Shown piece by piece: positions 6,914-12,819 of a stretch of DNA of 12,819 nt. The position numbers and the translations under genes were made by a program. Source of the DNA: CBFDBT01 sp965603115 (GTDB lineage: Bacteria; Pseudomonadota; Alphaproteobacteria; Sphingomonadales; Kordiimonadaceae); contig CBFDBT010000058.1 of NCBI GenBank assembly GCA_965603115.1, forward strand, positions 1-12,819, written 5' to 3'. Within the stretch, counting starts at the first letter, position 1, and each line of letters opens with the position of its first letter. Below the pieces are notes generated by a model. It had not been told where the DNA came from and did no database searches. It saw only the letters and a program-made list of their open reading frames with translations.

Positions 6914-7723
6914 TTATTTTTTCTCATCTTTCCACGGTACGTGCACTAAAAAGCGAATGGAACTGTCACTGCTGCCTACGACAATGCGATTGAGGCCAAT
7001 ATGGAGGTGTGCGACACCTTCTTCTCCAAAGCGACTAATGATATTGCTGTTGACGATTGTGCCGTGTTTGCTGCCCAAGTCCCGTACCCAAATTTCGCTT
7101 CCTCTTTCAATAATTTCAAAATGCTCATCAGAAAGACTGCGGTATTTATATAATGGAAGTTTAAGCTCGGTATTCGTGGTGGCAGCCATAGGGTCCTGAC
7201 TGCTGCTGTTGCCAACTTTGAAAGGCATAGTCTTAACCTTTATGGGCCGAGGCATAACACTTTTAACAGCAGGAGAGTCTGCCGCAATCAAAAGAGTATC
7301 ACTGTTGCTGAGTTGGGTTGCGAGTGGGGATGTGCCGTCGGTAGTTTGGGATTCATCTTCACTGGAGTAAGTCGTGCGTAAGCGATTGGCCAGGGTTTCA
7401 ATAATATAACGGACCAGAGGGTCACCATCTTTAAAGATACGCAAAAAGGTGTTGGATTCAATGAAGAGTAGCTTGCAATTAGTTAACGCTTTGGCTGTGA
7501 CCGATCGGGGTGTATTTTCAATGGCGCCAACTTCACCAAGCAGAGAACCTGCATCTAGTGTAGCAATTATTTGAGTTTCCTCATCAGCCATGTTGGAAAT
7601 TTGTACTCTGCCATCAACTATTATGTAAGCGCCTTCACTTACAGATGATTGTTCATAGATGGTATCCCCAGCTTTAATTAGCAATTCGCGGGATCGGTTC
7701 GATATGTTGGCGGGCGTTTCCAT
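6914..7723 (-). CDS. Cyclic-nucleotide-binding domain fused to an FHA-like domain
   Basis: A 269-residue cytosolic signalling protein. Residues ~10-118 are a CRP-type cyclic-nucleotide-binding beta roll. Its phosphate-binding cassette is LLGEVGAIENTPRSVTAKA, with Glu64 and Arg73, the positions that contact the ribose and cyclic phosphate. No DNA-binding helix-turn-helix follows. Residues ~120-165 are a Ser/Thr/Pro-rich linker. Residues ~166-262 look like an FHA (phosphothreonine-binding) domain: FKVG, LSDEHFEI (197-204), then DLGSKHGTIVN (215-225). The Gly-Arg pair usual at the first FHA loop is Gly-Asn here (171-172), so classical phosphopeptide binding may be weakened. The likely role is sensing cyclic nucleotide and tethering to a partner; the partner is unknown and no kinase or cyclase adjoins. 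The ribosome-binding site is weak (GGAA before the ATG at 7723). It is divergent from the TonB receptor. Confidence 0.88.
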   Translation of the reverse strand: METPANISNRSRELLIKAGDTIYEQSSVSEGAYIIVDGRVQISNMADEETQIIATLDAGSLLGEVGAIENTPRSVTAKALTNCKLLFIESNTFLRIFKDGDPLVRYIIETLANRLRTTYSSEDESQTTDGTSPLATQLSNSDTLLIAADSPAVKSVMPRPIKVKTMPFKVGNSSSQDPMAATTNTELKLPLYKYRSLSDEHFEIIERGSEIWVRDLGSKHGTIVNSNIISRFGEEGVAHLHIGLNRIVVGSSDSSIRFLVHVPWKDEKK

Positions 7724-7825
7724 TGCTATTCCAAATTAATGATAGTCTTTACCTACACTAAAAAAAATATTCACTCAATAGATTAGCTTATATTTACCCA
7801 CTAGGCATAGGCTTGTGCTCTTATT

Positions 7826-7844
7826 GCGAATAGTTCTCATTAAG
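7826..7844 (+). promoter_or_regulatory. Upstream Fur/IRO-like box
   Basis: GCGAATAGTTCTCATTAAG matches about 11 of 19 positions of the Fur consensus. It shares the GAATRGTTCTCATTA core with the downstream box 53 bases away, and the 15-base core TGCGAATAGTTCTCA is one mismatch from perfect dyad symmetry. It lies upstream of the receptor promoter and could be an auxiliary operator, or serve the divergent cNMP-FHA gene. Confidence 0.55.
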
Positions 7845-7876
7845 GCTTGCATCCGGCATTAGTTTGCTGTATCTAC

Positions 7877-7903
7877 TTGAGAATGGTTCTCATTAGCAAT
7901 AAT
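7877..7903 (+). promoter_or_regulatory. Candidate promoter of the FecA-like receptor gene
   Basis: TTGAGA (7877-7882) and AATAAT (7898-7903) each match 5 of 6 consensus bases, with a short 15-base spacer, placing the start near 7910 and leaving a leader of about 27 bases. An alternative is TTGCAT (7847-7852) with TATCTA (7870-7875) at 17 bases. In either case the Fur-like box overlaps the promoter or the start site, as expected for repression. Confidence 0.45.
7879..7897 (+). promoter_or_regulatory. Fur/IRO-type operator
   Basis: GAGAATGGTTCTCATTAGC matches about 14 of 19 positions of the Fur consensus. Its core TGAGAATGGTTCTCA (7878-7892) has perfect 6-bp dyad arms. This also fits the TGA-N9-TCA pattern of RirA IRO boxes, so sequence alone cannot separate Fur from RirA control. 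It lies inside the candidate promoter, about 40 bases before the receptor start codon, implying iron-repressed expression. Confidence 0.75.
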
Positions 7904-7924
7904 GAATGATTGATAATTCACTTT

Positions 7925-7928
7925 GGAG
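7925..7928 (+). promoter_or_regulatory. Ribosome-binding site fixing the GTG start of the receptor
   Basis: GGAG here lies 8 bases before GTG (7937). The longest open frame begins at a TTG (7910), which has no ribosome-binding site and would put extra hydrophobic residues before the basic n-region of the signal peptide. The GTG is therefore the supported start. Confidence 0.7.
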
Positions 7929-7936
7929 TAAGCTTT

Positions 7937-10135
7937 GTGTTTAAAAGTAAGTTAAAGGCAACAACAGGATTAGTCCTGATAATGTGTTCTAGCGCGGTTT
8001 CGGGCGCAGAAGTAAATAGGGCTGTTGTTATTGATGAGATTACGGTTGTTGGTATCTCTGGTGAACGCAGTGCAATCGCTGGGTCAGCTACGAGACTTAA
8101 CAAAGAAGATCTGGAGAAGTTTAATTTTCAAGACATCTCGCGTGTCTTGCGCATGGTACCTGGAGTTATCATTCAAGAAGAAGAAGGCTATGGACTTCGG
8201 CCTAATATTGGCCTTAGAGGCTCAGGCGTTGAGCGATCTAGCAAAATTACATTAATGGAAGACGGCGTGTTAATTGCCCCAGCACCTTATGCCGCACCTT
8301 CGGCTTATTATTTCCCTACAGCTGCTCGCATGGAAGCGGTTGAGGTTCGAAAAGGGTCAGCGGCTGTTAAGTTTGGCCCGCGCACAGTAGGCGGCGCTCT
8401 TAACATGGTTAGCCAGTCAGTTCCTGATGATCTTGGCGGCTTTGTTGATTTTAAATATGGCAAAGATAATCTCATAAGTTTGCATGGCTTGGCCGGTGGG
8501 TCGCAAGAAAACTTTGGAATTCTTGGTGAGTTTTATCATGCATCGTCCAATGGCTTTAAGCGTCTGCCAATGGGGCAAGGCACTGGTTTTGCTGTAGAGG
8601 ATTATCTTTTTAAAGCCCGTATCAATACCGATGAGGACGCTGATATCTATCAGTCCTTAACGCTTAAGCTTGGCAAAACCGATCATGACAGTGACGAGAC
8701 ATATCTTGGGTTAACTGAGGCTGATTTCGCTATCAATCCCTATGCAAGGTATGCTGCGTCTGCTCTTGATCATCTGCGTAGTGATCACAGCCAGTTTCAG
8801 CTTACGCATCTTATCCGTAGTGATGCCTTTCAAATGATCACCGTAGCTTACCAAAATGATTTTGCGCGGGATTGGTTCAAGCTCGATGATTTTTATGTGG
8901 GAGAAAATAAAGTAAAGCCGGGTGCAGTTCTGGATGATCCAACGAGTTACACTGAGGGCTTTGCTATATTAACAGGGGCGCAGAATAGTGATACAGGCGC
9001 ACTACGTATCAAACATAATAACCGTGAGTACCGTAGTCGTGGTATTCAAAATATCATGCAGTTTGATTTGAAAGCTTTTGGCGTGGATCATAAAGTTGAA
9101 TTTTCAACCCGCTATCATGAAGATTATGAAGACCGCATGCAAAACCGTGAAAATTTCACCATGGTGGATGGTGCTTTGGTCTTTGCAAGTGAAGGGGCTG
9201 TCGGTAGCGCGGGAAACCGAATATCAAGCGCTGATGCCTGGGCCATTTATCTTAGCGATGAAATCACCTTTGGAAACTGGACCCTGTTACCAGGCATGCG
9301 CTTTGAAGCTATTGACCTTAAACGGGAAGACTTCACTACGCCTGACCGCGATACATTAGCGGGTGCCCCTAAAGAGCATGCGCTTGATGTGTTTATTCCG
9401 GGCTTCGGTGCAACCTATCAATATAGTGACAATCTACTATTAATGGCGGGTGTGTTTAAGGGCTTTAACCCATCAGGCCCCGGTGCTACCGATGCCAAAG
9501 AAGAGACAAGTCTTAGCTTGGAAGCTGGTTTTGTTTATGACAGGGATGGGTTTTATGCTGAGCTGGTTGGTTTTTACTCAGATTATACCAACATTTTAGG
9601 CGCTTGTACGGCGTCTTCCGGTTCGGGTGACTGTGAAATAGGCGATCAGTTTAACGGTGGTGCGGCCACGACCAAAGGGCTCGAAATATCGGCAGGATAT
9701 GATTTATTTATTAACGCTGATCTAAAAGTGCCCTTTAAGGTTAACTACACATTTACAGACACATCATTTGATAGCAGTTTTAGTAATAGTTTTTGGGGTG
9801 ATGTCACAGCGGGTGACACAATGCCTTATACACCCAAGCACCAGCTTAACATTATAACTGGTCTTGCTGGCGAGGGGTGGTCGGCCAACATGTTGGTGAA
9901 TTTCCAGAGCGCAGTGCGCACACAGGCTGGTTCTGGCCCAATAGCTATGAGCGAAAGTATTGGCGGACGTGCGATATTCGACATCAATCTATCCTACCAA
10001 TTGCTAGATAGTATTAGCCTTTACGGAGGCGTACAGAATATATTTGATAAAAAATATGCTGTTGCTCGTAGGCCGTATGGTTTGCGCCCCGGAAAGCCTT
10101 TAAGCGTTAGTGGTGGTGTGAAAGTTACCTTCTAA
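7937..10135 (+). CDS. TonB-dependent outer-membrane receptor, FecA-like
   Basis: A 732-residue outer-membrane transporter using a GTG start. Residues 1-24 are a signal peptide (basic FKSKLK, hydrophobic core, Ser-Gly-Ala cut). DEITVVG (33-39) is a TonB-box-like segment. Residues ~45-165 are the plug: VLRMVPGV, PNIGLRGSG, ITLMEDGV, APYAAPSAYYFP and FGPRTVGGALN, the last close to the FecA plug signature. The rest is the 22-strand barrel, ending in VQNIFDKKYAVARRPYGLRPG and a terminal Phe suited to BAM insertion. FecA imports ferric dicitrate, but FecA-like receptors also take other chelates, so the ligand is open. Unlike E. coli FecA there is no N-terminal signalling domain, and no FecI/FecR pair is present, so control is presumably by the Fur-type boxes upstream. 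A TonB-like gene follows after 156 bases. Confidence 0.94.
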   Translation: MFKSKLKATTGLVLIMCSSAVSGAEVNRAVVIDEITVVGISGERSAIAGSATRLNKEDLEKFNFQDISRVLRMVPGVIIQEEEGYGLRPNIGLRGSGVERSSKITLMEDGVLIAPAPYAAPSAYYFPTAARMEAVEVRKGSAAVKFGPRTVGGALNMVSQSVPDDLGGFVDFKYGKDNLISLHGLAGGSQENFGILGEFYHASSNGFKRLPMGQGTGFAVEDYLFKARINTDEDADIYQSLTLKLGKTDHDSDETYLGLTEADFAINPYARYAASALDHLRSDHSQFQLTHLIRSDAFQMITVAYQNDFARDWFKLDDFYVGENKVKPGAVLDDPTSYTEGFAILTGAQNSDTGALRIKHNNREYRSRGIQNIMQFDLKAFGVDHKVEFSTRYHEDYEDRMQNRENFTMVDGALVFASEGAVGSAGNRISSADAWAIYLSDEITFGNWTLLPGMRFEAIDLKREDFTTPDRDTLAGAPKEHALDVFIPGFGATYQYSDNLLLMAGVFKGFNPSGPGATDAKEETSLSLEAGFVYDRDGFYAELVGFYSDYTNILGACTASSGSGDCEIGDQFNGGAATTKGLEISAGYDLFINADLKVPFKVNYTFTDTSFDSSFSNSFWGDVTAGDTMPYTPKHQLNIITGLAGEGWSANMLVNFQSAVRTQAGSGPIAMSESIGGRAIFDINLSYQLLDSISLYGGVQNIFDKKYAVARRPYGLRPGKPLSVSGGVKVTF

Positions 10136-10291
10136 ACATTTGCAAACATCTAGACTAATTGTAGCCATGCCCATTTTACGCCATATTCTTGCATGAGTGT
10201 GTAGGCTTGATAGTTCTGAGTCTATTGTGCTTACCATACTAACAAGTTGATCTACTGTAGTTTCAATGTAGTTGAATGCAAATGAGGTAGA

Positions 10292-11110
10292 ATGGGCAAA
10301 GATTATTCAGCGCTATATATGTCCCTTGCTTTGCATTTGGTGGTAACTGGTGTTGTTATAGTCAGCTTGCCAATTCTACAGAAACCCCCACCAATTCTTG
10401 TTCCGCCACCATCTATTTCAATAGAGATCCTCCATGCGCCTGAAGAGGAAATGATTTCGGAGCCTGTTGTAGAAACAAAAGATCCTGAGACTGTTAAGTC
10501 TTTTAAAAAACCAGATGTCAAAGCTATCGCGATAGTCCCAACGGAGTATATAACGCAATCACCGGTTCCTCAGCTCCATGAGGAACAAGAAGCAAGCAGT
10601 TCAGATGAAGAATTTACTAATTCATATTTCTTAGACGAAAAAGGGAATGTGGTTTCTATAGCAGACTGGGTGAGGCAAGGTCTGTCGAAAAACAAGTTAA
10701 ATTCTGATACGCCTGCTTTTCAATCATTGGACCAAATTACTCGTGCGTTAGCAGCTTCGAAAACTATATCAAACCCAAATCCTCTTCTTGGCAGCGGTGA
10801 TATTCCATTGGCTGCACCAGATGTGGTGTCTGTTATGGGCAAGCCCAGAAATAGCACCGCAGAATGGTCTTCGCTTACTCAGCGGCAGAAGCGACGCAAA
10901 GAGGGTGCTTATACAGGTGGCATATATGGATCTGTTGGCCCTGAGGATGCAAATTCAACTGGTGCGGGGATAATAAGCTATGAGGCAAATATAAGTAATT
11001 GTGCGCATGAAGAGGCACGTACAGGTATTAATCGATGTCGGGCATTTGAGCGATGGATAGCGCAAAAGGTGAGCGAATCTTTGAAAGCTCAAGAGAAAAA
11101 TAAACCATAG
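10292..11110 (+). CDS. TonB-like inner-membrane protein without a recognisable TonB C-terminal domain
   Basis: A 272-residue protein. Residues ~8-29 form one transmembrane helix containing Ser11 and His15 in an SxxxH arrangement, as in TonB and TolA helices that contact ExbB/ExbD or TolQ/TolR. A proline-rich stretch follows (KPPPILVPPP, 31-40), then an acidic Pro/Glu/Lys linker to about residue 105, as in TonB-type periplasmic spacers. Residues ~110-272 match nothing I know. They lack the YP and GxV strand motifs of a TonB C-terminal domain. They include GAYTGGIYGSVGP (205-217), Cys237 and Cys249, which may form a disulfide, and a Lys-rich helical tail. Position after a FecA-like receptor suggests a dedicated energy transducer or accessory, but the missing domain makes this an inference. 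GAGG (10284-10287) lies 4 bases before the ATG. Confidence 0.75.
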   Translation: MGKDYSALYMSLALHLVVTGVVIVSLPILQKPPPILVPPPSISIEILHAPEEEMISEPVVETKDPETVKSFKKPDVKAIAIVPTEYITQSPVPQLHEEQEASSSDEEFTNSYFLDEKGNVVSIADWVRQGLSKNKLNSDTPAFQSLDQITRALAASKTISNPNPLLGSGDIPLAAPDVVSVMGKPRNSTAEWSSLTQRQKRRKEGAYTGGIYGSVGPEDANSTGAGIISYEANISNCAHEEARTGINRCRAFERWIAQKVSESLKAQEKNKP

Positions 11111-11139
11111 TTATAGGGGGGATGTTTTTGAGCCTTTTG

Positions 11140-11159
11140 TCGCAGTTTTTCGCAACTTT
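11140..11159 (+). repeat. Short imperfect tandem repeat upstream of the M13 gene
   Basis: TCGCAGTTTT is followed at once by TCGCAACTTT (8 of 10 identical). It lies in the 121-base spacer between the TonB-like gene and the M13 peptidase gene. It may be part of a binding site or be chance; nothing else supports it. Confidence 0.25.
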
Positions 11160-11188
11160 CTACTGGACCTTATTATTTTGCATGATAC

Positions 11189-11204
11189 TGTTTCGTCAGA
11201 AACA
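11189..11204. repeat. 6-4-6 inverted repeat in the M13 gene leader
   Basis: TGTTTC-GTCA-GAAACA is a perfect dyad 27 bases before the ATG at 11232. It is not followed by a T-run, so it is unlikely to terminate transcription. It could be an operator half-site pair or a small hairpin in the leader. Confidence 0.4.
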
Positions 11205-11231
11205 ACTTCAAGTCATACGATGAGGGAAATC

Positions 11232-12819
11232 ATGAAATATCAAATAAGTACAATAGCTATTGCGGCCGTGATGCTGGTATCTTGCGGGGAAGCTGATAAA
11301 AAAGCGGAAGAGGTTGCCTTAACATCTGGCGTGGATACCCAGTGGCTAAGTGACACTGTTCATGCCAAAGATAATTTTGACGGGTATGTTAACAGCAAAT
11401 GGGCCGCGCAAACCGAAATTCCGGGAGACAGGACCTCATGGGGTGGATTTGCCACGCTTGCTGCGGATACTGAAAAGCAAGTTAAAGCAATCGTGGAAAC
11501 TATTGCTACACCAACAGGCGCTGATGGTGAACGCGGTCAGTTAGAACGCTTTTATACTTCTTTTATGGATGCAGAAGGTCGTGAAGCCAAAGGTATGGCA
11601 CCTGTTATGCCAGTGGTTGACAAGATTGGTGCTGCTAAGAGCAAGTCAGATCTCTTAATGTTGACTACCGATCTCAGAAAAAAAGGAATAGAGTCTTTCT
11701 TTTCTATGTTTGTGTGGCAGGATCGCAAGGACGCTACGCAATATACTGTCTATCTAGGTCAAGGTGGCACAGGGTTACCTGATAAGAGCTATTATTTTAA
11801 TGAAGGCGAGAAGTTTGACACTATTCGGGCTGCTTATCCAAAATATGTAGCTAGCTTGTTGGCTTTAGCAGGCGTATCTGACGCTGACGCCAAGGCAGAA
11901 GCAATTTATGCCATGGAATATAAAATCGCTGGTATCCAGTGGGACAGAACAGAGCGCCGCGATAGCGAAAAGACTTACAATCCGTCACTAATTTCTGATC
12001 TTGATGCATCATATAAATCTGATTTTGCTTGGAGTGACTATTTAAGCGGTGCGGGTGTGCATTCCATTGATACTGTCATTATCAGCCATCCGAGTTTCTT
12101 TGAGGGTCTTGATGCAATCCTCGGCGACACTAGCCTTGAGACAATGAAGGCTTACTTGCAGTATCGTGCTATTCGTTCAGCCTCTACCGAGCTTAATCAA
12201 GCAGCTTATGATATTAATTTCAATTTCCATAGCAAGCTCTTAAGGGGTCAAAAAGAACAGGCTGAAAAGTGGAAGCAAGCTGTACGAGCACTGAATGGCA
12301 GCATGGGTGATGCTGTTGGCAAGCTCTACATCGCTGAATATTTTCCACCAGAGGCTAAGCTCAAGATGGAAAAGCTGGTCAATAACCTTATTGATACATT
12401 TGGTGTGGCTATCAATGAGCTTGAGTGGATGACTGAAGAAACTAAGGTAAAAGCACAGGCAAAACGCCTTAAGTTCAATTATAAGATTGGTTACCCAGAT
12501 GTATGGAAAGATCGTTCGGCAATTGTCATTAATGCCGACGATTATCATGGTAATGTTACACGTGTCACCGAATGGGAATATGCCGATAATATGGCGCAGC
12601 TTGGTGGCCCGATAGATCGTGAGCGCTGGGGCATGAATCCACAGCGAGTTAATGCCTATTATAATAGATCCCTCAACGAGATTGTTTTCCCAGCCGCCAT
12701 TCTGCAGCCGCCTTTCTTTGATATGAACGCTGATGATGCTGTGAATTATGGTGGTATCGGTGCTGTGATTGGTCACGAAATTGGCCACGCATTTGATGAT
12801 CAAGGTCGTAAGTCTAATG
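11232..12819 (+). CDS. M13-family (neprilysin/PepO-type) lipoprotein metallopeptidase, 3' end outside the window
   Basis: The frame is open from the ATG at 11232 to the window end (529 residues plus one base). GAGGG (11222-11226) lies 5 bases before it. Residues 1-18 are a lipoprotein signal with lipobox LVSC, Cys18 being the lipidated residue. The N-terminal M13 domain is clear: DNFDGYVNSKWA, then TEIPGDRTSWGGF. In the catalytic half, VNAYYN (473-478; the substrate-backbone NAYY motif) and NEIVFPAAILQPPFF precede GAVIGHEIGHAFDDQGR, with zinc ligands His515 and His519 and catalytic Glu516. The third ligand (ExxxD) and the C-terminus lie beyond the edge. M13 enzymes cleave short peptides on the amino side of hydrophobic residues. 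The lipid anchor places this one in the envelope; inner or outer membrane is undetermined. No frame break is seen. It probably forms its own transcript. Confidence 0.95.
   Translation, partial: MKYQISTIAIAAVMLVSCGEADKKAEEVALTSGVDTQWLSDTVHAKDNFDGYVNSKWAAQTEIPGDRTSWGGFATLAADTEKQVKAIVETIATPTGADGERGQLERFYTSFMDAEGREAKGMAPVMPVVDKIGAAKSKSDLLMLTTDLRKKGIESFFSMFVWQDRKDATQYTVYLGQGGTGLPDKSYYFNEGEKFDTIRAAYPKYVASLLALAGVSDADAKAEAIYAMEYKIAGIQWDRTERRDSEKTYNPSLISDLDASYKSDFAWSDYLSGAGVHSIDTVIISHPSFFEGLDAILGDTSLETMKAYLQYRAIRSASTELNQAAYDINFNFHSKLLRGQKEQAEKWKQAVRALNGSMGDAVGKLYIAEYFPPEAKLKMEKLVNNLIDTFGVAINELEWMTEETKVKAQAKRLKFNYKIGYPDVWKDRSAIVINADDYHGNVTRVTEWEYADNMAQLGGPIDRERWGMNPQRVNAYYNRSLNEIVFPAAILQPPFFDMNADDAVNYGGIGAVIGHEIGHAFDDQGRKSN

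Noticed and set aside
6898..6930. Bidirectional terminator between smpB and the cNMP-FHA gene
   Set aside because: The stretch is T-rich but I find no stem of useful length in the 13-base gap or its flanks.
7937..10135. FecA-FecI-FecR-type transmembrane signalling system
   Set aside because: The receptor lacks the N-terminal signalling domain and no sigma or anti-sigma gene lies in the window.
12240..12803. Minus-strand 187-codon frame at the right end
   Set aside because: It is antisense to the M13 peptidase, whose NAYYN and HEIGH motifs are intact in this stretch. The composition (Ile/His/Cys-rich) is typical of a shadow frame.
1..12819. CRISPR array, transposon or prophage
   Set aside because: No regularly spaced repeats, transposase motifs, terminal inverted repeats or phage structural genes are seen.

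Overview
The window looks like chromosomal DNA of a moderately AT-rich alphaproteobacterium. The evidence is the dapA-smpB pair, a short Sel1-repeat protein of a type common in that class, and a FecA-like receptor behind Fur/IRO-type operators. An order such as Kordiimonadales or Emcibacterales would fit, but this is a guess. I see no phage, transposon, tRNA, rRNA or CRISPR. Most genes are housekeeping or envelope-directed.

Layout. Positions 1-170 (minus) hold the N-terminus of an exported CsgG/HfaB-like protein cut by the window edge. An AT-rich divergent spacer follows. On the plus strand come a 92-residue Sel1-repeat protein (574-852), an intrinsic terminator (886-912) and a short-chain dehydrogenase (948-1703). 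The dehydrogenase converges, with a 7-base gap, on a minus-strand group: a secreted M1 zinc metallopeptidase (2714-5101), a DUF6702-type exported protein whose start codon overlaps the peptidase stop (2175-2714), and a small exported two-cysteine protein (1711-2052). A 408-base divergent spacer follows. It carries a 20-bp-stem terminator hairpin with no recognised gene upstream of it, then dapA and smpB (5513-6900). These converge on a minus-strand protein joining a cyclic-nucleotide-binding domain to an FHA-like domain (6914-7723).

The right third is an iron-uptake region. Two Fur/IRO-like boxes and a promoter precede a FecA-like TonB-dependent receptor (GTG start at 7937). Next comes a TonB-like inner-membrane protein with an SxxxH transmembrane motif and a proline-rich linker but no recognisable TonB C-terminal domain. 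Last is the first 529 residues of an M13 (neprilysin/PepO-type) lipoprotein metallopeptidase, open at the window end.

How the genes relate. The receptor and the TonB-like protein plausibly form an iron-regulated import pair. The M1/DUF6702 unit and the M13 lipoprotein are exported proteolysis functions. dapA supplies the lysine/diaminopimelate pathway and smpB supports ribosome rescue. The points most worth a second look are the non-canonical TonB-like partner, the coupled M1-DUF6702 module, the orphan terminator upstream of dapA, and the cNMP-FHA fusion with a degenerate FHA arginine. No complete new defence or mobile system is evident.
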